A stretch of DNA of 39,935 nt. It comes from a virus. This document shows positions 6,205-12,364 of this stretch, in pieces. Numbering within the stretch: position 1 is the stretch's first letter; the number at the start of each line of letters is the position of its first letter. The notes beneath the pieces are model-generated. The model worked only from the letters and a program-made list of their open reading frames with translations, had not been told where the DNA came from and ran no database searches. The stretch covers positions 1-39,935 of IMG/VR virus record IMGVR_UViG_3300032069_000024; one strand, 5' to 3'. The position numbers and the translations under genes are program-made.

Positions 6205-6915
6205 ATGGCCTCTCCACAAATAGAAAATGGTCATTTAGACCTTGCTAATGAATTGGTTGAGGTTTTAGCGAAGACGTATTTGAGTCCCAATGAATCACAA
6301 ATTTTGTGGGCGGTTTGGCGTAAGACATATTGTTGGCATAAAAAGAAGGATTGGATAGCTTACAAACAATTTCGGGACTTAACTGGGATGATTGATCCTA
6401 ATATCAATAAGATACTCAAAAGATTAGTTTATAGGAGAATACTTATCCGAACAGATAAGTCATATTCTTTCAATAAGAATTATGAAGAATGGTTATCTAA
6501 ACCGATAAGTAAGTTATCTAAACAGATAAGTGGAGTTATCCAAATAGATAAGAAAAAGTTATCTAAACAGATAGATACAAATAGTATACCAAAAGAAACT
6601 CTTACAAAAGAAACTACTACTATCGTAGTAGATGATTACATCACTTTTAAAGAAATTTGGAAAAAAGTTTACGGTAAATATCCAACTGGAGGTAGGATAT
6701 TGGTTGATTTTCCTATTAAAAGGCTGGTAAAAGCATATGGTATTCAAGAAGTTTGCGGTGCTATTATTTGGGCTGAAAAAAAACGGAAAGTATGCGACTA
6801 TATTCCCTCATTTAATAATCCGCTTGATTTGGAACGAAAATGGAATAGTTTAATTAATCAATATAGAAAGGAACAAAATGCCAAAGACTACATCATTGAT
6901 CTTGACCAAGTTTAA
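6205..6915 (+). CDS. Lambda O-like replication initiator (236 aa)
   Basis: The first 95 residues match the phage replication protein O N-terminal domain: SPQIENGHLDLANELVEVL, a winged-helix with LSPNESQILWAVWRKTYCWHKKKDWIA, and a recognition region near NINKILKRLVYRR. The middle (97-124) is a run of LSKQI-like repeats that simply reflects DNA iterons inside the gene. The C-terminal half (about 145-225) is a conserved helical domain with FKEIWKKVYGKYP and SFNNPLDLERKWNSLI. O-type proteins bind iterons, open the origin and recruit the host helicase. There is no phage helicase loader I can recognise; the next gene overlaps by 38 bases and is the best candidate partner. Confidence 0.88.
   Translation: MASPQIENGHLDLANELVEVLAKTYLSPNESQILWAVWRKTYCWHKKKDWIAYKQFRDLTGMIDPNINKILKRLVYRRILIRTDKSYSFNKNYEEWLSKPISKLSKQISGVIQIDKKKLSKQIDTNSIPKETLTKETTTIVVDDYITFKEIWKKVYGKYPTGGRILVDFPIKRLVKAYGIQEVCGAIIWAEKKRKVCDYIPSFNNPLDLERKWNSLINQYRKEQNAKDYIIDLDQV
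6442..6575 (+). repeat. Iterons, probable replication origin
   Basis: Five copies of an 18-bp element close to GTTATCTAAACAGATAAG occur at 6442-6459, 6492-6509, 6513-6530, 6535-6552 and 6558-6575. The last four are spaced 21, 22 and 23 bp, about two helix turns, so the bound proteins would line up on one face. Each copy is itself an inverted repeat (TTATCT-AAAC-AGATAA). They lie inside the initiator gene, as the lambda origin lies inside gene O. The DNA after the array is AT-rich and could melt. Confidence 0.85.
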
Positions 6916-7273
6916 AGTTAAATTCGCCGGTGGGGAAGAAGTAATTTTAAATGAAGGCCAGACTAAAATGGTTGATAAGGCTTATGACCAATGGAAGGAC
7001 ACTGGTAATAACAGATTTTTGAGATTAGGAAATTTAAGAGTTCTTGTGTCTCGCCTTGTTTCCATTGAACCGTACTTTGACGATAGCTTGGCCGAAAAAT
7101 CCCGGGCGCAAGAAGGTAATTACTACTTAGAATTAGCCGAGAGGTTAAAAAATAAGAAGAAATCACCTTTAAGAGAATTATGGCTTAAAAGAATTAAGCT
7201 AAATATTGAACGTTCAAAGAAAAATCTACCATGGTTATTTACCGAAGAAGAATTCGCTAAAGTTGGTTTGTGA
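6878..7273 (+). CDS. Unknown protein linked to the initiator gene (131 aa)
   Basis: ATG 6878 follows AGAAAGGA and overlaps the end of the initiator gene by 38 bases, so the two are translationally coupled. Residues 1-65 look beta-rich; residues 75-131 are helical and basic (many Lys and Arg, with a Lys-rich run near 92). I do not recognise a family. The place after an O-type gene is where a helicase loader (lambda P) often lies, but no Walker motif is present, so a DnaC-type ATPase is excluded. It could be a small accessory DNA-binding protein. Confidence 0.7.
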   Translation: MPKTTSLILTKFKVKFAGGEEVILNEGQTKMVDKAYDQWKDTGNNRFLRLGNLRVLVSRLVSIEPYFDDSLAEKSRAQEGNYYLELAERLKNKKKSPLRELWLKRIKLNIERSKKNLPWLFTEEEFAKVGL

Positions 7274-7289
7274 TATAATTAAAAAGGAC

Positions 7290-7325
7290 TTGACAAATGG
7301 GATTATTTATACTATAGTATAAATA
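7290..7325 (+). promoter_or_regulatory. Promoter with overlapping perfect palindrome (operator), leaderless HNH
   Basis: TTGACA (7290-7295), 17-bp spacer and TATAGT (7313-7318) are followed by 6 nt and the ATG at 7325. A perfect 22-bp palindrome (7304-7325, centre TATACTATAGTATA) covers the -10, the start site and the first base of the ATG, a place where a dimeric repressor would block transcription. A second box, TGATATAAT (7271-7279), lies just upstream. The 6-nt gap predicts a leaderless mRNA. Confidence 0.7.
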
Positions 7326-7750
7326 TGTCAAATCAAATCTTAAAATCTTACTGGAAATTGAAAAATAAAAAAAGACGCGAATATCGTCATAAGTATTATC
7401 TTCAAAATAAAGAAAGACAATTGTCTCAGGTAAAAAAATGGCAGAAAGACAATAAAGAAAAAGTTTATTCTTATATTAAGAAATGGAATAAGAAATACCG
7501 AAAAAGGGGCAGATACCCACGATGCGGACGAAATCGCCTGTATGTATATGAACGCGATAATTATACTTGTCAAATTTGTAAAAAAAAATATCCTTATAAC
7601 AAATTAGATATTCATCATATTGATAATCATGGAAGACACGACACTGATAATGGGTTGAAAGTCAATAATCAGCCGACTAATCTACAAACACTCTGTAAAA
7701 GTTGTCATGGGAGATTACATAGATTACAATATTTAGGAGGGAGAAAATAA
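7325..7750 (+). CDS. HNH endonuclease (141 aa)
   Basis: The first 65 residues are strongly basic and helical (Lys, Arg, Tyr and Trp-rich), likely a DNA-binding arm. Residues 72-130 form the HNH nuclease: C82-x2-C85, H97-H98, then C124-x2-C127-H128. There is no ribosome site; the -10 box lies 6 nt before the ATG, so the mRNA is probably leaderless. The stop codon abuts the ATT start of the lysozyme-like gene, and the SD of that gene lies inside this one. The base composition is more AT-rich than the following gene, consistent with a recently moved element. Confidence 0.9.
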   Translation: MSNQILKSYWKLKNKKRREYRHKYYLQNKERQLSQVKKWQKDNKEKVYSYIKKWNKKYRKRGRYPRCGRNRLYVYERDNYTCQICKKKYPYNKLDIHHIDNHGRHDTDNGLKVNNQPTNLQTLCKSCHGRLHRLQYLGGRK

Positions 7751-8247
7751 TTTGTAAATTAACATGGATCGCCAAGAATATACTGGCAATACTGATCACG
7801 GCTGTAGGCATCTGGCATCCAGCGGTTGAGCAGGTAAAGGTTGACCCGCCCAAAATTGACAATATCGTCGTTCAAACACCAGTTATAGACGAACGGCCAA
7901 ATAGAATTGACAACTGGCTGGCTTCACATAATTCACCGATGACGGGATTGGGAGAAGTCTATGTCCGGGAAGCCGACAAGCACCAGATAGACTGGCGGCT
8001 CCTTCCGGCAATATCACTGGTCGAATCCTCGGCCGGTCTGCACCAGCGCTATAATAATGCGTGGGGATGGAACTCGGCCAAAACAGGGTTTGACTCGTGG
8101 GCTGATGGCATCGCGTTTATTTTAGAACGCTTTAGCTCATCAGCAATTTATGCCGGTAGGGACACAGCTGGGATCTTATGGGCTTATAACGGCACTGTCC
8201 GGACAAGCTACGTCGGTGAGGTATTGGCTGTTATGGATCAAATTTAG
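7750..8247 (+). CDS. Membrane-anchored lysozyme-like hydrolase with ATT start (165 aa)
   Basis: Only a 102-residue ORF begins with ATG (7939), but the open frame continues upstream with sense-like coding: a basic N-terminus, a hydrophobic segment (residues about 5-21, WIAKNILAILITAVGIW), a spacer, then the enzyme domain. The SD AGGAGG (7735-7740) points to ATT 7750 (9 nt) or ATA 7747 (6 nt), so a rare start is the simplest reading. The domain (about 60-165) looks like a glucosaminidase/transglycosylase fold, with E92 in LVESS as the likely catalytic Glu and a YNNAWGW segment (101-107). A tethered wall hydrolase could serve lysis or entry. The HNH gene directly upstream may have displaced the original start. 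Confidence 0.75.
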   Translation: MCKLTWIAKNILAILITAVGIWHPAVEQVKVDPPKIDNIVVQTPVIDERPNRIDNWLASHNSPMTGLGEVYVREADKHQIDWRLLPAISLVESSAGLHQRYNNAWGWNSAKTGFDSWADGIAFILERFSSSAIYAGRDTAGILWAYNGTVRTSYVGEVLAVMDQI

Positions 8248-8337
8248 GGTTATTACAAGCAGGGGAATTTAATTCTTCGGTTTTGTATTTTTGTTCTCTG
8301 GGGATAACTTATATTGACTTGGTTCAGGAGTGGGGGC

Positions 8338-8366
8338 TTGACAACAATTTGTTGTTGTTTTATAAT
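8338..8366 (+). promoter_or_regulatory. Consensus promoter with inverted repeat
   Basis: TTGACA (8338-8343), a 17-bp spacer and TATAAT (8361-8366) match consensus fully. The spacer holds a 7-bp inverted repeat, ACAACAA-T-TTGTTGT (8341-8355), overlapping the -35: a plausible operator. It drives the early/accessory genes from 8413. The rest of 8248-8412 contains no ORF or other structure I can support. Confidence 0.8.
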
Positions 8367-8412
8367 AAGTATGTAGTGTAAGGATATGTGGATAAGTCAA
8401 AAAGGAGATGAT

Positions 8413-8637
8413 ATGAAAATAGAACTATGGAGCGAGAATAGGTTTGCTCTTATACCTGAACAACCAATAGATGAGATGATTTTGAGCAGAATAAGATACG
8501 GTGATGATAATTATAGATATCATGTGAATCTTTCATGCTCATGGGAGGAAGATAGTGAAGCTTATCCTAAGCAAATTACAAAACTTAATTTCGATATTAA
8601 TAAAATTAAAAAGAAAGCTAAAAAGGAGGTATCATGA
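8413..8637 (+). CDS. Unknown small protein (74 aa)
   Basis: ATG 8413 lies 5 nt after AAAGGAG (8401-8407); an in-frame upstream start at 8386 would bypass that site and is less likely. The product is acidic in the middle and ends in a Lys-rich helix. No domain is recognised. It is the first gene behind the consensus promoter at 8338, so it is probably made early. Confidence 0.7.
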   Translation: MKIELWSENRFALIPEQPIDEMILSRIRYGDDNYRYHVNLSCSWEEDSEAYPKQITKLNFDINKIKKKAKKEVS

Positions 8638-8795
8638 GAAGGCAAACAGCACTGGAAACCTGCATCAGGATCGCCTGTGATGCAGACAGACGGCATGAAG
8701 AGCCTGATCTGGCAAAGGCGATGGTAATCAAAACTGCTGAGGTCGACAGCAGTAAATTAACAGGTAACGAGGGGAAGGAGTCAAAATGGCTTTAG
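8634..8795 (+). CDS. Unknown small protein (53 aa)
   Basis: It begins at ATG 8634 after AAGGAGG, overlapping the previous stop by 4 bases, and runs to TAG 8793-8795, overlapping the next gene by 10 bases. The product is MRRQTALETCIRIACDADRR and then acidic and Lys-rich residues. The ribosome site and the overlaps at both ends support real translation; the function is unknown. Confidence 0.6.
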   Translation: MRRQTALETCIRIACDADRRHEEPDLAKAMVIKTAEVDSSKLTGNEGKESKWL

Positions 8796-9013
8796 AAAAA
8801 GTAAGAGTCTTAAGCAAACATCCGAGCTATAAGAAGGAGGATGTGCCTTGTATCTTAATAGCCGGTAAGGAGATTGCCAAGAAGTATGATTGGCATGTGG
8901 GGGACAAAGTTAAAGTCACCTTAGAAGAAGAAGGGGTTAAAATTACGAAGGAGAGCAATGAACAACAACAAGAATCAAAAGAGCCTGACAAAGTCATCAC
9001 AGGCCGAGACTAA
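8786..9013 (+). CDS. AbrB/SpoVT-like protein (75 aa)
   Basis: SD GGGGAAGGAG is upstream. Residues about 20-54 (GKEIAKKYDWHVGDKVKV, then a TLEEEGVKITK strand) have the sequence pattern of the swapped-hairpin AbrB/SpoVT DNA-binding fold, where a hydrophobic strand, GD turn and strand form half a dimer. The last 20 residues are a polar Gln/Glu tail. Such proteins are small transcription regulators or antitoxins; here no toxin is next to it. It overlaps the next gene by 56 bases. The fold assignment is moderate. Confidence 0.6.
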   Translation: MALEKVRVLSKHPSYKKEDVPCILIAGKEIAKKYDWHVGDKVKVTLEEEGVKITKESNEQQQESKEPDKVITGRD

Positions 9014-9740
9014 TCAAACTCAGATCTCGGTCTTTGGCAGTATTGGCCCGGCCGAACAAGTCAGAAGAGCGACTGAGACCGCGGATGCCTTAGCGCCGCT
9101 CATTGAGGCGAAGAAGCTATACTCGATGATCGCCGGCAAGAAGTATGTCCGGGCCGAAGGTTGGGCAACGTTGGGTGCTTTGTTGGGGGTGTTTCCGGAA
9201 GTGGAGTGGACAAAACCGATCAAATCTAACGGTGATAGCAAGCCAAAAGGTTGGGAGGCGCGGGTAGTGCTCAAGACACTCAAGGGAGAATCTATTTCGG
9301 CTGGAGAGGCGATGTGCACTCGCGATGAAAAGAACTGGGCAACTCGCGATGATTATGCTCTTAGAAGCATGGCGCAGACACGGGCGACTGGTAAGGCTTT
9401 CAGACTGCCTTTTGCTTGGATCATGGCTTTAGGCGGATATCAACCAACGCCCGCAGAAGAGATGGATGGTGTAACAGGTGGCGAAGAGCAAAATAACGCC
9501 CCACAGGGGCACACAGAGCCTTACTTTAACGGGTCAGCCCACATTAAACCAGAGAACCGTGACAAACCGGCTACTCCGGCTCAAGTTCAGGCGATATACA
9601 AAATAATTGCCAAAAAGACTGGCAAGACAGATAGCCAAGAGAATATCGATACTAATATCAAAGAAGTCTATGATGTAGATATGGCAACAATCACGATGCA
9701 AGAGGCTTCAGAGTTAATTGAGACTTTACAAGGAGAATAA
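8958..9740 (+). CDS. ssDNA-annealing-type recombination protein, probable (260 aa)
   Basis: After a polar N-terminus, the core (residues about 25-175) has the pattern of a phage protein family with YVRAEGWATLGALLGVFP, a strand region with GWEARVVLKTLKGE, and the conserved CTRDEKNWATRDDYALRSM followed by AQTRATGKAFRLPFAWI. I associate that pattern with Rad52-like or ssDNA-binding/annealing proteins of phages, but this is recollection of the family look, not a search. Residues 180-205 are a linker; the C-terminus (ATPAQVQAIYKIIAKKTGKT) looks like a small helical domain. Such proteins anneal single strands in recombination-dependent replication. It starts inside the AbrB-like gene (AAGGAGAG SD). 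Confidence 0.6.
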   Translation: MNNNKNQKSLTKSSQAETNQTQISVFGSIGPAEQVRRATETADALAPLIEAKKLYSMIAGKKYVRAEGWATLGALLGVFPEVEWTKPIKSNGDSKPKGWEARVVLKTLKGESISAGEAMCTRDEKNWATRDDYALRSMAQTRATGKAFRLPFAWIMALGGYQPTPAEEMDGVTGGEEQNNAPQGHTEPYFNGSAHIKPENRDKPATPAQVQAIYKIIAKKTGKTDSQENIDTNIKEVYDVDMATITMQEASELIETLQGE

Positions 9741-9747
9741 TTATTCG

Positions 9748-9832
9748 GGGGGGTTGTGGCTTGAGATGGTCATGCCTGGCGGCGCCTTCGACCGGCACCT
9801 GAGATAGGCGAGACCGGCGGCCACAATCCCCC
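9748..9832 (+). ncRNA. Structured RNA candidate 3 (long GC-rich stem)
   Basis: Bases 9748-9760 pair with 9820-9832 over 13 bp (one G-U): GGGGGGTTGTGGC with GCCACAATCCCCC. The inside is GC-rich and holds two imperfect 22-base direct repeats starting TGAGAT (from 9762 and 9800) and ending GGCGGC, plus possible GGTC/GACC pairing. The closing stem closely resembles that of RNA candidate 1 (GGGGGTTGGTT/AACCAACCCCC). There is no T-run and no ORF across it; a gene starts 16 nt later. It could be a leader element or a separate RNA. Confidence 0.6.
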
Positions 9833-9847
9833 AGAAACGGAGGAACT

Positions 9848-10027
9848 ATGAATGATATAACGTGTAGTCCGCTGAATGAAGTAGTTCAAATCATATTTAC
9901 TTTAATAGGTTTTATGTTAATGTTGATCATCGGTTATTTATTTAGAGATCATACAGCAAAAATTGAAAAAGATTTAGCAGATATTAAAAGAGAAATAAAT
10001 CAATCTGAAAAAGAGGAGGCAAAATGA
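9848..10027 (+). CDS. Single-span membrane protein (59 aa)
   Basis: ATG 9848 follows CGGAGGAAC. Residues about 13-32 form one hydrophobic helix (VVQIIFTLIGFMLMLIIGYLF), followed by a charged cytoplasmic coiled-coil-like tail (about 33-59). The stop overlaps the next ATG by 4 bases. The function is unknown; small single-span proteins with charged tails occur as holin-like or superinfection-exclusion proteins. Confidence 0.65.
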   Translation: MNDITCSPLNEVVQIIFTLIGFMLMLIIGYLFRDHTAKIEKDLADIKREINQSEKEEAK

Positions 10028-10401
10028 AAGAAGCGTGGGAAAAAAAATTTGATGATGATTTTTATGAATGTATAGGAGATAGTCCTTGTAATATTGATGA
10101 AGTCAAATCCTTCATCTCCTCTCAAATCAAGCAAGCCGAAAAACGAGGCTACGAGAGAGGTCGAAAAGAGAACCTAATGGCAATAGATAAAAAAGTAACT
10201 GAACACTTTAATAAAGCCTTAAAAGACACGTCAAATTGGTTATTTAAAGAAGCCGAAAAAGACGGGGCAAGAAAATTATTAGAATCTTTAATTGAAAAAC
10301 TCCGTAAAAGAGGTAAACCTGGCGGTTATATTGAGACAGGCGATTGTCAAGCGATGAAGATTCTGGAAAAAGAATTGGAGAGATTAAGTAAAGGAGAGTG
10401 A
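10024..10401 (+). CDS. Unknown charged helical protein (125 aa)
   Basis: SD AGAGGAGGC precedes ATG 10024. The product is strongly charged and helical, with an EKRGYERGRKEN segment and a C-terminal coiled-coil-like stretch ending ERLSKGE. The same LSKGE ending occurs in the gene ending at 10877, because both share a repeated DNA seam. No family is recognised. Confidence 0.65.
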   Translation: MKEAWEKKFDDDFYECIGDSPCNIDEVKSFISSQIKQAEKRGYERGRKENLMAIDKKVTEHFNKALKDTSNWLFKEAEKDGARKLLESLIEKLRKRGKPGGYIETGDCQAMKILEKELERLSKGE

Positions 10402-10874
10402 TGAAGGTGAAATATTATCGGGACAAATTACATCTTAATATAGCTGCTTATCAATGTCGTAAATGTAAAAATAACTTTCCAATGAATTTTATGAGTATAA
10501 TAAATGGAAAATGGACTTGTAATAAATGTTTAGGATTAGATTCTAAAATGCTTCAAAAATTAATTAAGTAAAGGAGAGAGATGAAAAACAGTACTAAAGG
10601 TGAAATTTACAAATATATCTGTCAGCATCTAAAATTAAAACCACCGACTCATTATGATATTCAGAAAAAGTTTGGTTTGGCGTTAAGCACTATCAATGAA
10701 CATATTCAATGGCTTAAAAAAGAACATTATTTGAGGAAGGATGGATTGCCAAAGATTTTACCTACAGCAGAAATTTTAGAGAATAATAATTATATCTTTT
10801 TATCCGACAAACATAGAATTAAATCAGATGGGACTACGCCACCAAAAGAATTATCTAAATTAAGTAAAGGAGAG
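10383..10874 (+). repeat. Three copies of a gene-junction repeat
   Basis: The 16-mer ATTAAGTAAAGGAGAG occurs at 10383-10398, 10563-10578 and 10859-10874. The first and third extend to 25 identical bases, including the next start codon. Each copy supplies both the end of one gene and the ribosome site of the next. Such seams let small genes be swapped, lost or gained by homologous recombination. Confidence 0.85.
10401..10571 (+). CDS. Zinc-ribbon microprotein (56 aa)
   Basis: ATG 10401 overlaps the previous stop (TGATG). Two Cys pairs, C19-x2-C22 and C41-x2-C44, form a zinc-ribbon pattern, with basic residues around. Zinc ribbons in small phage proteins bind nucleic acid or host proteins. Flanked on both sides by the repeated TTAAGTAAAGGAGAG seam, so it looks like an exchangeable cassette. 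Confidence 0.65.
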   Translation: MKVKYYRDKLHLNIAAYQCRKCKNNFPMNFMSIINGKWTCNKCLGLDSKMLQKLIK

Positions 10875-10877
10875 TGA
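10581..10877 (+). CDS. LexA-like winged-helix DNA-binding protein (98 aa)
   Basis: SD AAAGGAGAG. Residues about 5-65 have the LexA N-terminal winged-helix pattern: an opening helix (EIYKYICQHL), PTHYDIQKKFGLALSTINEHIQWL as turn plus recognition helix, then the wing (EHYLRKDGLPKILP). There is no LexA protease domain. It could repress an early promoter such as those at 8338 or 7290 that carry palindromes; that link is inference. The C-terminus comes from the repeated seam. Confidence 0.7.
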   Translation: MKNSTKGEIYKYICQHLKLKPPTHYDIQKKFGLALSTINEHIQWLKKEHYLRKDGLPKILPTAEILENNNYIFLSDKHRIKSDGTTPPKELSKLSKGE

Positions 10878-11245
10878 TGAAGGATGAGACAATGAAAGAA
10901 GAGATTTGTAAAGATTGTGGATTACCTGGTGAAATCTGTAATATCGCCGTTATGGCGGCAATGTTAAATGGTGGTAAAAATTATAGAAAACTTGCAGACG
11001 ATTATAGGGATAAAATTAAATCCGCTCTTGACCAAGCCCGTGCTGACGAGAGGAGACGGTGTGTGGAGGAGATAAAAGAAAACATTTTTAGAGCAGAATT
11101 TGACTTAGAATTAAACGCCGAACAAACCATTTCCAACGAAGCAATACTCTCAGAAAAATCTGTTTCTGACCCAGAAATAAATAAAAAATTAGAACTTTGG
11201 AACCAAATTTTAGACGCAATCCAATCATTAAAGGAGGGGAAATGA
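10877..11245 (+). CDS. Unknown protein with Cys motif (122 aa)
   Basis: ATG 10877 overlaps the previous stop; GTG 10874 is an in-frame alternative. Residues 9-16 hold C-x2-C (ICKDCGLPGEIC adds a third Cys), perhaps a degenerate zinc site. The rest is helical and acidic with a DQARADERRRCVEEIKEN segment typical of small phage early proteins. Function unknown. Confidence 0.6.
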   Translation: MKDETMKEEICKDCGLPGEICNIAVMAAMLNGGKNYRKLADDYRDKIKSALDQARADERRRCVEEIKENIFRAEFDLELNAEQTISNEAILSEKSVSDPEINKKLELWNQILDAIQSLKEGK

Positions 11246-11391
11246 AACATAAAACACCAGCAGAAAAATATAACTGGGAACAATTTATTAAAGTAGAAAA
11301 GTGGCGACAAAAGCAAAAAGGATTTCATGAAGATTTAGTTGAATCTTTGACGATTAGTCCCGACCCATCTGTCGGTGAAAGGGAGAGATGA
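11242..11391 (+). CDS. Unknown small protein (49 aa)
   Basis: The SD AAGGAGGGG (11230-11239) fixes the start at ATG 11242, overlapping the previous stop by 4 bases; a longer in-frame ATG at 11197 lies inside the previous gene and lacks a site. The protein is basic and helical, rich in Lys, Trp and Gln. No domain is recognised. Confidence 0.55.
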   Translation: MKHKTPAEKYNWEQFIKVEKWRQKQKGFHEDLVESLTISPDPSVGERER

Positions 11392-11419
11392 CCCACCCCT
11401 ATAATGTTGGAGGTAAAGA

Positions 11420-11680
11420 ATGAAGATAGTTGAAATAACATGGATTGATTCTATCGGCACAAACGGTATTTGGGAGGCTCTGGAAGATGTGGATAAAGAC
11501 CCGACCGATGAGTTTATCACGATTGGTTACCTCTTAAAGGAAAGCAAAAAGTATTATACCTTAAGTATGTCTTTACATAACAGCGAGGAATTTTTCCCTT
11601 ATCGAGTTGGTTCAGTTTTCAGAATACCGAAGGGTTGCGTTAAAAAAATTAAGAAATTTAGTCCCCCCAATAGCAAGTAA
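11420..11680 (+). CDS. Unknown beta-rich small protein (86 aa)
   Basis: ATG 11420 follows TTGGAGGTAAAGA, a strong site. A TATAAT (11400-11405) lies just upstream. The product looks like a small beta barrel-type fold (EITWIDSIGTNGIW, then an EFITIGYLL strand and IPKGCVKKIKKF). I have the impression of a widespread small phage protein family but cannot name it. Confidence 0.65.
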   Translation: MKIVEITWIDSIGTNGIWEALEDVDKDPTDEFITIGYLLKESKKYYTLSMSLHNSEEFFPYRVGSVFRIPKGCVKKIKKFSPPNSK

Positions 11681-11719
11681 GTAATTTAAAATTAGCAATT
11701 TAAGAGAGGAGAGAGGATA

Positions 11720-11747
11720 TTGACAACAGCGGGTTATTGTCTATAAT
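11720..11747 (+). promoter_or_regulatory. Promoter for a leaderless RHH gene
   Basis: TTGACA (11720-11725), a 16-bp spacer and TATAAT (11742-11747). The ATG at 11754 lies exactly 6 nt after the -10, with no SD, so the transcript should begin at or next to the start codon. Confidence 0.75.
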
Positions 11748-11753
11748 AAAACT

Positions 11754-11933
11754 ATGGAAACAAAGAAAGAATCAACAATTATATTCTATATTCGCGTGCC
11801 TGTCTCTTGGCATAGAGATCTTAAAAAAATAGCCGATGAAGTCAGACAAGATATGGGGAGTATGCTCAGACCTTATATTTATTTGGCAGTCAAAGATATT
11901 AAAAATAAATTTGAGAAAGGAGAACCAGTATGA
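11754..11933 (+). CDS. Ribbon-helix-helix-like regulator (59 aa)
   Basis: Leaderless start: the -10 is 6 nt before the ATG. Residues about 8-16 form a strand (TIIFYIRVP) followed by helices SWHRDLKKIADEV and MGSMLRPYIYLAV, the strand-helix-helix layout of Arc/MetJ-type DNA-binding dimers. It overlaps the next gene by 4 bases. It may control its own promoter or groES/groEL downstream; neither is shown. Confidence 0.6.
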   Translation: METKKESTIIFYIRVPVSWHRDLKKIADEVRQDMGSMLRPYIYLAVKDIKNKFEKGEPV

Positions 11934-12364
11934 AAATTCAACTGCGGGAGCTTCTGCCGGCGATGCCGGCGCTAAACAAGATTATTAGTGTGCCGTTTAA
12001 GAACGCCAAATTGGCCTATTCGATTATGAAGACTTCAAAAAAAGTTTTGAGCGAACTGGAAAACATAGAGAAGATGAGATTGGAATTAATTAAAAAGTAT
12101 GCGGAGTTAGATGAGAGGGGTCAGCCGGTTTTAGATGGCAGTCAATTTAAGTTAAGAGATCCTAGGGGTTTTGAGAAGGAATGGGACGATTTTATGGAAA
12201 CAGAAATTGACTTGGATGTCTGGATGTTGCCATTTGAGGCAATAGAAAATGTCCAACCACCACTATCTATTGCCGAAATGAATACTATTGATAAGTTTAT
12301 CAACGAAGATAAAAGAGAACAAGAAATTAAAGAGGCAGAGAAGCCGCAAGAGGAGGTAAAGTGA
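11930..12364 (+). CDS. DUF1617-like phage protein (144 aa)
   Basis: SD GAGAAAGGAG. The helical N-terminal two thirds (helices with LAYSIMKTSKKVLSELENIEKMRLELIKKYAE) and the acidic Asp/Glu-rich C-terminus with a LSIAEMNTIDKFI segment resemble the DUF1617 family of small phage proteins often found beside structural or packaging genes. The family's role is unknown. It overlaps groES by 4 bases, so it is probably in the same operon as the chaperonin. Confidence 0.55.
   Translation: MKIQLRELLPAMPALNKIISVPFKNAKLAYSIMKTSKKVLSELENIEKMRLELIKKYAELDERGQPVLDGSQFKLRDPRGFEKEWDDFMETEIDLDVWMLPFEAIENVQPPLSIAEMNTIDKFINEDKREQEIKEAEKPQEEVK

Noticed and set aside
11388-11423. Eleven-codon ORF before the 11420 gene
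   Set aside because: It is too short, and the region is explained as upstream sequence carrying a TATAAT and the next ribosome site.
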